64,000 bases of DNA, taken from contig JALJEE010002622.1 of assembly GCA_023231475.1 (NCBI GenBank), positions 1-64,000 of the forward strand, given 5' to 3'. Made by a program: the position numbers and the translations under genes. Under the pieces are notes generated by a model. The model did not search any database. It was not told the origin of the DNA and was given only the letters and a program-made list of their open reading frames with translations. Numbering within the stretch: position 1 is the stretch's first letter; each line of letters starts with the position of its first letter. Shown in pieces: positions 50,316 through 62,400 of the stretch. The DNA comes from Seison nebaliae (Eukaryota > Rotifera > Pararotatoria > Seisonacea > Seisonidae).

Positions 50316-51294
50316 TAATAATAGTCGTTTATCAATAAGTAATCATCAATCGAAATTAAATATTTATGATGATGGTGAAAGGAAACCATCATCGACGACA
50401 ATTCAAATCGAATCACAATCCAAATCGTCGACGAAGGAAATTTTTATGGGAATTCTCTTCATATTGGCCGGTCTCTCTCTACTCATAACGGGCATCGTCG
50501 TCATTCGAATGAGTTCGCGTCATTCTGTGTATTGTGTGGGTGAAAATCCGTCACAAACGACGATGTCGACGATTAAATCGGAAGGGGGAGAATCGGTGGA
50601 TGATGATGAATCGAATCCATCCGTTATTCTCACTATCACCACTAACGTTACCACGTCGATGATAGGAGAGGGAGATGAAAAAATGGAAAAATTTATTTTT
50701 GGACTTCCTTTATGTTCGTCACCTGTTCGAGTTCTCTCTCTCATATTTATCGTGTGTGGAATTCTCATGTTATTCATTGGCATCACTCTCACTTGGTACA
50801 CGACAAAATGCTCAAATGTGTCGAATGGAACTCTCCTCTCTTCGCCGCATCTTCTCATTTCGCCCGTCTCTCAACAACATCTCACGATGGATCAGAAGAA
50901 TGTGAACATAACGTCATCATATCTCTCATTGGAACCGGTGTCATCAAATCGAATACGAGCTGGAAATGTGACTACACACCAACAACGTAAATCGGTCGAC
51001 GTCATTCATAATCATATTCAATCGATCGACTCTCAATTAGAGGAATCGAATAACGATTTTCAACCGAACGATGATCATTATATTCTCACTTCTAATCAAT
51101 CTTTATCATCAAATCGTCATCATTCGATCGCCACCAATCACAGGAATAGCAAAGAGGAAGATCTCATCAAACACATCGATAATCAACTCACACCGATGCA
51201 ATGTGAATCGGAGAACGAGGAGGCCATCATGACCGGTACATCGAGTTGCACTCATTTCACACAACATCAAAAAACGAATTCGATATCAGAATGA
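45303..51294 (+). CDS. Low-complexity protein with two membrane spans; upstream exons tentative
   Basis: The main exon 48401-51294 has no in-frame ATG at its start and follows an acceptor (GCGTAG), so earlier exons exist. Two candidates fit by phase. The first is a 13-nt exon 45303-45315 between CCCCGCAG and GTAAGT. The second is a 40-nt exon 45411-45450 between TTGTTGTCAG and GTAAGA. Joined, they read YQLTSSISTNTYREVEI and continue into DLTVSKVHRDYALALRG. The first exon is not found. The main exon encodes about 964 residues with Gln and Asn runs (one of about 22 Asn from an AAT tract), a Gly/Ala hydrophobic patch (VGAGGALMGATVIGSG) and two clear spans: MGILFILAGLSLLITGIVVI (about 680-703) and VLSLIFIVCGILMLFIGITL (about 777-799). 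The 70-residue loop between them holds Cys and N-glycosylation sites. The two spans with a short loop resemble the TMEM200-type layout, but I see no sequence proof. Confidence 0.7.
45451..48400. other. Probable long intron of the two-span membrane protein gene
   Basis: If the upstream mini-exons are real, this is a single 2950-bp intron. It contains a poly-T/A tract (46722-46733) and CACA runs (47539-47560). No coding frame convinced me on either strand. Confidence 0.4.
49159..49215. repeat. In-frame (AAT)n microsatellite coding for poly-Asn
   Basis: An uninterrupted AAT tract inside the exon of the two-span membrane protein. Its pure trinucleotide nature keeps the frame and encodes an Asn run; length variation between individuals is likely. 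Confidence 0.92.
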
Positions 51295-51725
51295 AAAATT
51301 ATTTATGGAAATTTCAAAAATTATATGGAAAAATTTGTGGAAAATTTAAAATGAAGATTTCTCTTTCGGAAACATTCCCCTTATAGATTTGAAGGAAAAA
51401 AAAGACACTTTATATCCTCTCTACACCATATAAACGATGAAAAATATGAGACGAATAAAAATTTTAGTTTTATTCATTTAAATTTTTGAATTATCCGAGA
51501 AATACCTCTCTCTCAACATTTTCTTTCAGAGAACAATTTCTCTCTTCATTTTCCATTTCCAATTTTAATTGATTGGAAGAAAAACGGAAAATTTCCGTCA
51601 TTTCACACTCCACCCCAAAAAGTAAAAGTTTACTAACATATCAATTGAGCTGCTGTATTTACCAAAAACATTCTTCCACTGCGGGAAGAAGATTTCACAA
51701 TAAAATGATTTTCTCTTAAAAGTTT
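51295..51725. other. 3' region between convergent genes
   Basis: 430 bp between the stop of the two-span membrane protein gene (+) and the ubiquitin-like exon pair (-). It has AATAAA-type signals (about 51455) and otherwise nothing recognised. Confidence 0.45.
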
Positions 51726-52050
51726 TTAACTGTCTGGTCGAGTTCGTTTGACTTCGGTGGGACGATTGGCCACAACTGAAATATTTCACCATTGAGAATT
51801 TTGGAGGAAAAAATGAAAAATTTAAATAACATCGAACGATGATAAGAGAATCACTGCTGATTTGTAATTGTCTCATCGTCTTTCTCATATCCTTCACATG
51901 CATGTCATTTACCATCAGTTTGAGATTGGACGCGGGAATTTGGAGTTGATGTCGAATGAGATCAACAACCTCACCGAAGAGAGTCTGATGATCAATTTCG
52001 ATGGTACCCGATTCCTGCCTATCCTCATAATAATAATTCACGTTGAACAT
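51726..52050 (-). CDS. Ubiquitin-like domain exon pair, possibly the N-terminus of DDI
   Basis: Minus strand exons 52050-51831 and 51775-51726 (55-bp intron) give 89 residues ending in TAA. Residues 1-73 form a ubiquitin-like fold: IEIDHQTLFGEVVDLIRHQL, then IPASNLKLMVNDMHVKDMRK, then LQISSDSLIIVRF. The GIPA-like IPASNL and the MRKTMRQL stretch resemble DDI1/DDI2 ubiquitin-like domains (IPAAEL, RKSLEEYG). The strand matches the DDI protease block 17.6 kb away, which lacks this domain. A GT donor at 51730 lies in phase 1, the phase required by the first DDI exon at 34155. So either this is exon 1-2 of DDI with a giant intron holding two opposite-strand genes, or a free-standing ubiquitin-like protein. 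Confidence 0.65.
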
Positions 52051-52948
52051 TTCTCTTTCTCTTCCTGTTTAATTCTCTTGTCTGAAGTAGTTCCAAATTA
52101 AAAATAGAAAAGTGTATGGAATAACCTCAATTTCAATTTCATATATTCAATTTGTCTTTTACTTGTGAGTTCGCTAAGCTTAAGGAATAAACGAGTTTCG
52201 CACCGTTTCACACAGTCTCTTGAGTGATGACTCGTTGATCTTGTTGCTGGCCAAATCTCTGGCTGCTCATCGGTACAATAAGTACAAAATAAATCCTGAT
52301 AATATGATCATTAGTCCGTCATTGACGTTTTGATGAACACGAAATTTATCAACCGAAAACTAATTGAAGAAGTCAACTAAAATCCCTTCAACATTCAGCC
52401 AATACCAATTTTTCTACCTTAGAATTAATCTGTGCATTCAATTTGCACCAAAAGTGCATCATTTTAATAATTTCCTTATAGTGTCACAATTTTACCCCCA
52501 AATATTACCATTCGTGCTGAAAAATACAAATCATTCTTAAGTTGGTAGTAAGTGGTAGTTGAAGATAAAGTATTTCCAACATTAAAATCAATATTTAAAT
52601 TTTTAAATTCGAAACTTATAATATACCACAATTAATTTATATGAGCTGTTGTTTTTGAGAGGTATTATAACCATATTAACCATGATTTTTGAATAGGAAT
52701 CATATGAAAATCATCGAATTTATCGAATGGAAAAAACAGTCTTTTGAGAGTGTACACTTTGAATGACATAATAGTTTATCTCCATATAATTAATGTCTTT
52801 TACATCTGAATTTCCAGGCAATCTGAATTACTGGAATCTTCATCTATATGTTGATCGATAAACATTCTCACCAAATAAGCACCACAGTCTTTTAAACGTT
52901 TCTTAACCTAATTCGTCGAACTTGAAATTTTTAATTGAGATATCCATT
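52051..52948. other. Intergenic, nothing recognised
   Basis: AT-rich upstream region of the ubiquitin-like exon pair. No coding frame, RNA gene or repeat seen. Confidence 0.45.
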
Positions 52949-53266
52949 ATGAAGAATCTTACAAGAATTGTTAGTTGTGGAATGGCTATTCTCTATTTGT
53001 CTTGTTGTAATGTTGTGAGTTGTGAGATGTTTATGAATGAGACTAAGGTCGGTGGACGTGTTAAAGCAATCGACAACCATTCATATCACAAAGAGAATCC
53101 CTTATTACCAACCAATAATGGTTTGCGAATCGTAATTTTTTTCCTTTTTCCGTCAATAATTGACTTGTTTCTATTGTTGATTGATGACCTTCTTCTTACA
53201 ATTAGTTACAATGTTTTTATTGTTCTTGATTGGATTGGATCTTAAAAATTCCAAGTTGTAGGATAA
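52949..53266 (+). CDS. Possible 58-residue secreted peptide
   Basis: An ATG at 52949 starts a hydrophobic leader (MKNLTRIVSCGMAILYLSCC) followed by a likely cleavage near VVSC/E. If a GTTTGC donor at 53121 joins the acceptor GTAG at 53261, the product stops after LLPTNNG, leaving about 33 mature residues with a C-terminal Gly that could serve amidation. Without splicing the frame runs into a hydrophobic, AT-rich stretch typical of intron sequence. This is small and lacks family support. Confidence 0.3.
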
Positions 53267-56200
53267 GCAATTAATGCGGATATTTTTATACTATACTTTT
53301 TCACTAGTTTTTAATAATAATTTTCACACACTCTACTTCTTTATTTCCTCAACACAAGGTGAACATTTTTTGGAAATTTTCTTCTAACAGTTGATGGAAA
53401 TGAATGTTTAGTTCCTTTTAAAATAGTAACAAACTTCTCCAATACTGATAATTGGATATTATATTGTTTTACTAACTTGTGAGCTGAGAAAAATTGCGAC
53501 AACTTCATACCCGTTTTCATTTATTGTTAAGCTAACGAATTTACATTCCTTATTTGCGATGTCCTCTTTTCATTTTGTTATCATCCAGTTCCAAAATTTT
53601 TTCAATTTCCAATGCGACTGGATTCCAGTCGCATTATCCGTTCCAAAATTTGGGATAATGCATTTATCATTGAAACAGTGTCCAATGAAAGTGATGAAAC
53701 CGGTTAAAGTTATTCAATTTCTCCGCTGGACAAAACACATGGTCCCTCGCCCTTCGGATCTTTTCTTGGCCTGATAAAACTGTTTGTCTTACAATAATTT
53801 AAGTTACATTTCAATAATTTTAATATCTCTTTGTCCCGAGGGAATTCTGAATAATAAACAAACAAAAATAATAATAAGTAATTTAATTGATGAATCGGAA
53901 AGAAGAATGTTGAACAATTTATTAGAAAACAAAGTTAAGTTAAATGTTCAATAATATCAATTTCTATTTTCCAGGAAGGTTCATTCCGGTATTTTTCCTT
54001 TCTCTCTTTCAGCACTTTCCATTGTGCACTAGCAATGATGTTTCACATAAATGTTCACTAATTCTTTACTCACAAACCATTGTAAGAAATTCTTAGTTTT
54101 GGTTCTTTCAATTTAAACCATTTTAACATGAGTTCATTTTCTTGAAAATAAATTTTATAAGTTAACAAGTTGTTTGGAGAATTGTTTATATTTATTCGGA
54201 ATCTGCCTTAATTTTACTCTACTTTTAATTCTCAAAGAACATTGTTAATTAAAATGTTTTTAAATTTTTGAAAGTTTCATTGGTGATAAACAGACTTAAA
54301 ATAAAGTAGATGGAAGAGTCGATTGAAAGTTTTGTTGAATAAATTTGAATTTTGAAAGAAACATCCGAAAAAAGAAAAATTCTCAAGAAAGATGTTAAAA
54401 ATCGTTCGCTGAGAAATGGGAGTAGAAGTTGATAGAAGGAATGGAAAAAAAAAAGAAACAATTGGTTTATCGAATGGAAATATCATTTTTCATGTTATAA
54501 TAAAATGTATAATAATCACATGAACATTTGTGTTTGGAAGTATTTATCGTCACTATAACCATTTAGATCGATTTAGACAGATCTATTGATGTCTATGTGT
54601 ATTCGGTCGTTTCTGTTCGTCCTACTCGTCTGTCTCTCTACTTCGCATGATGATTATGAGTTGTGTGTTGGGGAGAAGTTTAGAGAAACGAAGTACTATT
54701 AGCAGTAGATGTATATTAGTTGAAGTGTTTCATTTTCCTTCATATGTGTTTGTCGAATATGATATGGAATGAATAAACAATACATTGACGAAAATTCCCT
54801 TATTGTTTGAAAAGAACAATTTGATTGAAATGTGAAACTGACACATCGTTCAATTATCGAATTATGATGAACACATTGCAATTATTTTCCTAAACAATCG
54901 CTCTTTCTTTATTTAATACACATGCTAAAACGGCGAATGTTCTCGACGAATGATCAATGTAATACGAATTCTTATTATTCATATTCTTATCGATCGCTAA
55001 TTGTACGAAATATTCTCTTTCAACCTCGACGTTTATTAAGTCCTTCTTTTTACACTTCTTTCTCTGCCACTGCGGGGCCATTAATTCTTTTTTCAAATAC
55101 TATTCTCTCACTCAATTTTTCGAACAGAAATTAAAGAAGTTTCCTAATTTTCTTCATCCGTTATCATATCTCCCAACAGTCTCAATCGTCCAAATTCTTA
55201 ATAAACATTCCGTTTTTTCCACTATCCATAAAAATAGGATTTTTTCCTCATTCACGAAAAACCGCATCCACTCCATAATCAAAAATTATTGTGATTGTTC
55301 AGTTGAAAATTGATTTTTTCGGTCTCGAGAATTTGATAATTTCTTATGATAAAACTATTTCTCACATTTGGTCGTCAATTATCTCCAACCGATATCGTTT
55401 GATTGAATTGTCCGGAACCATCCGGATCCAACAAGTGGAAATAGAAACCATTTCTAACGAGAAAGTAATTACTTTCTCGTTTAGATTTTTCTACTTTAGA
55501 TTATAGTTAATTTTATGATGGATTTTACGAATTAATTACAGGTTATTTTTTCCGTCTATATACAATTTTCTAAAACTTGAATGATGGTGATTTCCTCACC
55601 CAGAAAACACGTATTATCTTCATCTCTCCTTCCATTATGGAAAGTTGCTCATTTTATTGCAAAAAGAACATTCTGTTTTAATAGTAGTTTCCTCAGTTCT
55701 CGTACCAGTTATGAAAACGGAAACTAAAAACTTCAAGAAATTGATATTTCCAATTTGAAAAAACTAAGAAAAAGCTTTTAAAAAATAAAATTCCGATCAC
55801 TAAAAAGTGATCTCCAGTCAATTTAACTTTTCTAAGTCTTTCATTCCATCAGTCATTGATTTTTGATTTTCACTAATAATTTGTAAAAAAATCAGTTTCA
55901 AATTCATCCTTGATGATCATGTTGGCTGACGTTGCAATAGTACGAAATAGTTTACAAAAGTTTGACATTCGGAAATCTTCATCTTGAAACAGAGTTTGTT
56001 TTATAAGTTTGTTGAGTAGCTGGCCGTTTCCTCACCCCCAATATAAAATTTTGGAAAATTAGCTGTAAAACCGTCATTTCCTCACCCACTTTTTCCATAA
56101 TGGACTTTTCCTCATCCTATTGTTAACTAATTGGAATTTTCTTCACTAAATGGTCAACGAATGAAGAATGGTCTATGGTGTTATGAATATATATTTTAAT

Positions 56201-56862
56201 GTTCTTTAATACTTTAATCGAAATATAGAATCTCGGTGAGTTCGCCACTCTATTTTTTGCCTTCAAGTTTTATTCAAAACGGTAGTTTTGCCACCATATT
56301 CTTGAAATTTTTGACAAAAATCTTGATTTCGGTGATTTCGCCACTATATCTTCGTTTCTCTGTTTTGTTGTCTTACAAATTTTTTTTGTTGTTAGCCGTT
56401 GTGGGAAGATTCTTCCGTAAATTCCTTAACTCTTCTTCTTCATAATTTGGGAAATGATTGTGTTCGCCATTTTCCTTCACAACAACTTTACCATTTGTTA
56501 TGATTTTACACTTACAATGTTTTTAATTTTACGTACATACTCATGTTACTTTTGTCTCATTCTTCCAAATGTGCCAAAGCCTGAAACTATAATTCTTCCA
56601 CAGGGCACACCGCTTTCCTTTTTCGGTGGTTGTTTCGGTAAATTCCATCATCATGTTAATAAAGTTTTTGTAGAAATTTCTTAATATTTCAGACCGAAAA
56701 ACAACATTTTGTTTTGGTTATACGGGAAATCTCGTATTTATATTATGTTAATTACTTTAATTTATGCGTGATTTATTATAATCAACATTATGTATAAGAT
56801 AATTGTTGAATATTCTTGAACACTTCCTAAAAACAGTCTCAGAATTGTCTGTCTCACAAATT
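53267..56862. other. AT-rich non-coding region with degenerate repeats
   Basis: No supported gene. Notable are recurrent TTTCCTCACCC motifs and the roughly 48-bp degenerate repeats around 55.6-56.5 kb (listed separately). Confidence 0.5.
55590..56480. repeat. Degenerate tandem motifs TTTCCTCACCC and TTCGCCACTATAT
   Basis: TTTCCTCACCC recurs near 55591, 56028 and 56079, with a variant near 56107. A related motif, TTCGCCACTAT or TTTGCCACCAT, recurs at about 56237, 56285 and 56333, a 48-bp spacing, and again near 56463. Each is followed by an AT-rich tail with AAATTTTGRCAAAA-like sequence. It reads as a decayed minisatellite. Confidence 0.5.
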
Positions 56863-57531
56863 GATTCTAGGATGATTCCCCCATTAGAAAATTACCCACA
56901 AAAATTTTAAAAAATTCCAATTTTTGTTTATATGAATTATGTTAAAGAAAATTTTACCTTTTCTCCTTAGTCTGATTTATATACCTGATAAGTGATATTT
57001 AAATGTTTTCTTGTTTCACTGAACTCTTTAACAGAACCGAAAAAAATATTGTCCTAAAACACAAAAAAAAATTTTAAAATTGTAAGAAATATGACCTGGA
57101 ATCTACAATATCCTCTTTATTACCTACCATTTTTGCTAAAATATTACGATTTTCAACAAGCAATTAATCATGTTATACTGAACCGATTTTAATATTTTTT
57201 TGTTTAAATCATATCTACTTACTCTAGAGAACCCAAAAGTATCATCAAAATTCAAATTTATAACTGCTAACTCTCAAGTGCATTGACTTAAAGTTATCAA
57301 AAAGAGAGAGAAAATTTTTTCACTAATTGAGTTTACTTTTTTTGAAAAATCTATAATTAATACCAATCTATTTTCACTTATTTATAGCACATTCGAAAGA
57401 GCATGAATTGCTCTTTTTAAAAATATTAAATTTTTTGTGGTTAAGAAAAAAATTCATTGAAATAAAGGACAATAAAAAATTTTTTAAAATTTTTGTGGGG
57501 AATTTTCCAATGGGGGAATCATCCTAGAATC
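56863..57531. mobile_element. MITE-like non-autonomous DNA transposon with 54-bp terminal inverted repeats
   Basis: The left end 56863-56916 (GATTCTAGGATGATTCCCCC and on) is repeated in reverse complement at 57478-57531 with two mismatches over 54 bp. The 669-bp element is AT-rich inside, has no transposase frame, and its similarity stops sharply at the inner edge of the repeats. No clean target-site duplication is seen, although CAAATT occurs at or near both flanks. The superfamily cannot be assigned. The few mismatches between the arms suggest a fairly recent insertion. Confidence 0.8.
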
Positions 57532-59421
57532 TCCCAAATTTTTCATATCCAAGATCTGTAATATAATATTTTCTTTATTGGTATCGAAGAAGTTTTTCAT
57601 TAAATAATCTTTCTTTTTTAATATTAAATTTTTTTAAATAATTCGATGCATAATATTAAATTACGATAATTTTTATCATTATAAAAGATCATTAAAGATC
57701 GGAAATTTCCGATTAGTAGACAATTGTGTGAGGAAAAGTCCGCGATTCGTTTTGTTGTACTTTTAACTTACTTACTTTACAACGAGTTTCATTCAATCTT
57801 TGGCGTGAGGAAATTTTCATAATAGGAGAGTTGGTGTGCGAAAGAATTAGGAATTTTACCGTTTTCCTGGTTTGAAGGAATGAGTATTTAGCTAGGTCGT
57901 TTAACAATGGTAGATAGGGAATGGTAGATGGTTCGAATAATTATCATTAATTGAGGAGAAGAATATTTATCCAGTTGAAAACACTAATGATCAGGTTCTA
58001 ATAAGCTACATCGGAATATGTTGAACACATTATGTTGAGGAATTTTGTTGATATTGAGGAGGGGGAAGACATTGAAACTTTCTAATGTTTATTAAGACGT
58101 TTTTAATGATGTCTTATGTTCATGTATTTGTTATTCATTGTAAGGAAGATGGCTGACATTTTCTCTAACTTCTATTATTTACAATGTTGACTTTTCCATT
58201 AAAACAATAAGGAATAATCACTCGAGCACTTGACATTGTGAGCGTTTTTCGTCTTTCGAATGTTCGTCATCATTCTATGACCATTACGGGGCGACCTCTT
58301 TCAAATGGATGTAGTGATATATTCCGATTGGAATCAATCCTTTTCTGACACGACGTCGAGTTTTCATAGAAAATATTATTTTATGACTCTTCCCCTCCAC
58401 GAACAAACGGCTCGGACAAAACTGAACGAAGTTTTCAATTCTCAATTGGGAAGGTGAATTCGAATGAGATTCATATGAGATTCGTTCGATTCGAGACATT
58501 TTACTTATTAGTTAGCGATCACTTTCCCGTTAGTTCCATTAAATTTCAAATGAATTCATGATATGTCTAATGATTGTTTGGTGATTGAATGAGAAAGAGA
58601 GAAAGAGACAGAAATGTAGACAGAATTCCTTCATCCGATTTGTTTTCTCAACATCTAATTATATTTATAATGGCATATCAGCATGAAGTAGACTGATATG
58701 GAATCGCGGATTCTTATTAATTCCGTGAGTTTTATCATTTCGTCCGGAAAGGAATTCATCCAACCATTAGGCATTTCTGAAGCTCCAAAACTTCTCCCCA
58801 GAATTTTATAATTCCACTTTAATTACTCGAAATTGGAGTATGTTCGGAAAACTATCGATAATTTTAATGTGTTTCCAAATCGCGATAATGAAAACATTAT
58901 TATAGTTTATTAATTTTCATTTTCTTACAAATTCTCAATTCATGTTAAATTAAAATTTTTGGAAGTTTTATTTATTAAATTTCCAATCTTTGGAATGTTT
59001 ATTTGTTAAACTTCAAATTTTTCGAATTTTTATTTATTAAATTTGAAATTTTTAGAATTTTTTTTGAAGATTTATATTCGATTTCTAAAAAGGATGGGAA
59101 GGAGTGAATGAATATCCGAATGAGGAATGAATTGGTTTCGTGAAGGGAGATTGTGCAGGAATTGAACCATGGAATGAATGTGACTGGGAGGGGAAGTCGA
59201 GTGGCACATGGTTCACTTACTAATGAAAGGGAATAGAGAAGATGTTGTTGGATGTATTGTCAACGAATTATGTTTGATTAGTGATGATTACTTTCTAACC
59301 ACATGACAAGCACAATTAGAATTGGAAATCGAATGCACATTTGATGAGAAGAATAGAGACTCAACCGACGTATATGCTGTGCGAAGTAAGTCCAATAATT
59401 CTTCAGGTTCTTCTAACTAAC
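57532..59421. other. AT-rich region, one weak minus-strand frame
   Basis: Apart from the 31-bp repeat, the minus frame 58499-58284 (with FCPSRLFVEGKSHKIIFSMK and IGIYHYIHLKEVAP) looks exon-like and ends at a GTAATG donor, but it is too short to trust. Nothing else seen. Confidence 0.4.
58954..59068. repeat. 31-bp tandem repeat, about 3.5 copies
   Basis: Units beginning AATTTTTGGAAGTTTTATTT start at 58954, 58985, 59016 and 59047, exactly 31 bp apart, with several substitutions between copies. Non-coding and AT-rich. Confidence 0.85.
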
Positions 59422-62400
59422 AAAAATCACGAGGTAATCATCCGATAATATGATCGACATGCGATTATCACATGCATCATTGATCATTTTCAAGTGTATC
59501 GATGTTCCTGTTTCATCATTCTCCCTTGAGTTTGGGTGGAAGACGATGTCGAATAGCGACCGACCCAAACGAATTCCCAAGAAGAGAATTATGTTTCCTT
59601 CCAAGATTGGTAGTCGAATGTGAGTGAAATAGTTGGCTGGGGGGAGAGAATGAGAGAGAATTCCATTCGGGATAAAAGATGATGTGGAAATGATTTGGAG
59701 ATATGTTGTTTATACACTTATAGTTTGTTATCGGTAGAAATTTTCATTTATTCCTAATAAACATTTAGGGTTCATTCCTATTAAAAATACATGATAGACT
59801 TCGTTACATTAAGACGATTCAATCTCTTCATTCGATAGCGCTACCGGTAGACTTCCTAATGAAGACTATTTTATATACAAAATCACAGATAAACAAATTG
59901 CCAACGATGTTATTAATCATACAAGTCAAGTAAATCAAGAGTCAGGTCTGCCTTCTCTCCTCTCCCCACCTTCCTCGACCTCCCCCCATGTCACAGGAGC
60001 ACCATCACGATTTCACACAAATATTAAACGAAGTGAACGCGTTCAAAGGAACATATAGAGAGAATCAACATCTATTTATTCAACTATACTATGTTATACT
60101 ACACATTCTCTCCCCTCCTCCCAAAAAACTTTCAGTCTCACCTAGTCAATCACTCAACTTTCCATTCATTTTGAAAGAACTCCCCGCAAATCAAACATGT
60201 ATCAACATTCAAATTGGAACTACCATTTGTTTAGTCACTTGTTAATGTTAATCGATTACCTGTTGATCATTTATGTTCTACTTTGCATACATTCTATCCA
60301 TAAATCTACTCAAATTTCCCTTATAACGTGTTTTCTTGTTAGCAGAAGATCTTTTGATTTAATTAATTAAAAATTCCAGTTCAATTCAAGACATATTATT
60401 ATTCTACAATGACTCTTGTCACCAATCATTATCTCCAGTCATTAACTCGCCATCCACAATGAGATGTTTGTCTCTTCTTCATTTCAACTTCTTCTCCTCC
60501 ACTTCATCCAAAGAGAAATTGTTCGTCGAGGAAATTGTCGTTATCTGAAAAACGAATCAATCCTCCGTCCCCATAATCGACCTTTTTCTCCTCGTTTTCC
60601 TCCTTCTCCATATGCAAACAACGAGAGAGAATGCTCTCGTACTTTCCATTCTTTTCAGCTTCGTCGAGAAACACATCAACTATTTTTCCATATCCTCACA
60701 TTTGAATTCCATCAATTCCATCTTTAACGGTTTCTATCATTCCAAACCGAACCATCTTTCCTCAATCATTCATTTACACTTCACATCATACACAACTGTT
60801 CTTCTCACTTTCAATCTCATTCGATTTTCCTCAAACATTAACGAAACATATAAGCCGGTGTGTGTATGTAAGAGGTCCGAACGACAAAGAATGGATTATG
60901 TCAATTCTTCAACAATACATTTCACTTAACGTTGAAGCGATTGAGTTATTGTTTGACATTAAAAACACATTTCTCTCAACAACATCGATTTGTGATTGCC
61001 AGATTAACATTTTTACTTACCGTCAACAACCAAACGGGACTAAATAATAAAACCTTCAATATCTAATAATACTCGAACGATTTAGCCGCATCATTTTTCC
61101 ATTTGTATTTCATAGAAACTCTTTCTCAAATTGGACCACAAATCACCATTGTAAATGTTCTCATTTCCTTCAAAATTTGAATTTACCGGTTTTGCCGATT
61201 TTCCACTTTCACTTCGATGGTCCTTCCATATTCCTCTCACATCCTCGCATTTGGTAAGAACGAACACTAATTTCAAAATTGTAGGCCAATTCTCGAATTT
61301 TTTTGGTGTCCTTTTTCCAATTTGACAAAACGTCATATTTGTCGTTGTTCGGGGTTGACGAATAAGAATGTTTTGAGGTAGTGTTTTTAAGTCTTTAAGT
61401 GGTACCCATTTGTTGGAGAAACAGAGGAATTCTTAAAAGTTTTTTTAAGTGAAAATATATTTATTCTCAATTCTCTTCATCATCTCGTTCAGCTAACGAA
61501 CCTTCATTCTCCTATTACTCAGTTATTTATAACTTGTTAATACGATAATGTTTTCCGACCGCTTAATGTTTCTTTAATTATTCCACGAACATTTTTCGAC
61601 TTCTGTTCATTTCGCATCGCCTTATTTGTTCTTCTCCTATCATACTTCAGAGAGACGAATATAATTGAAAAGATACCAACACATCATATTGAAAATTAAT
61701 TAATTTTCCAGAACGAATTGCGGACAGTTCTCCCATTTGAACTCTATGAAATTCTCATCTCCTTTTCACGAAGCTGCCGCGTAACTTTACACCATTATAT
61801 ATATTTCTAATTAACAAAATTTCCATGTTACAACTTCACTTTCTTTGATTGACTGTGAGAAATTTTTCGAATCCCATTTCTATATCTTCTCGGAATGACG
61901 GTGGAATTAATTCATTAATCACACTCATCACTTCCACGATCGTCAATCAGAGTCGACGGTCCATTCGGAGATGAATGATAATTTATCCATTAATCATTCT
62001 CTGTCGTATAATGTCGAATATGAATTAAGAGATTATGAATTAGAGAATTCGATCGGAAATGTCGATTGGTAAATAATATTAATTTCGTCAAATATCAACC
62101 AAATCTCAATCATTTGTAATTATTTCTCTTGAAGTTTCCTTTAGACTCTTAATTATTTGTTATCATTATTATTCGGATTGATCGTCCGATATTTCCGGTG
62201 AATGCAACGGAAATGGATCGATATCATTTTTCGCTTTATGATACTTCTTTCCTCTTTTCCTTCTCCTCCTCGTCTCCTCGTCTCCTCATCGTTGAGTCAC
62301 TGAAATTTCGGACAGATCATAAGTTCATTTCTACTCCCAATTCAATCCATTTCATACCGACTCTTCTTACTAGAACAATAGTTCCTTTTTCCATCAATTT

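Noticed and set aside
59290-59410. Minus-strand reading with EEPEELLDLLRTAYTSVE and plus-strand reading with QLELEIECTFDEKNRD in the same place
   Set aside because: Both strands are open over about 40 codons, phases do not connect to the neighbouring candidate exon, and the length is within chance at this base composition.
60464-60929. Overlapping plus frames of about 90-105 codons at 60.5-60.9 kb
   Set aside because: Pyrimidine-rich sequence keeps several frames open at once; no domain, start context or splice evidence.
61091-61431. Resemblance of MTFCQIGKRTP and FEGNENIY to the p53 DNA-binding domain
   Set aside because: The zinc-ligand Cys/His, the CNSSC block and the RxCxCPGRD end of p53 are absent, and the order of motifs fits a Cache-type reading at least as well.
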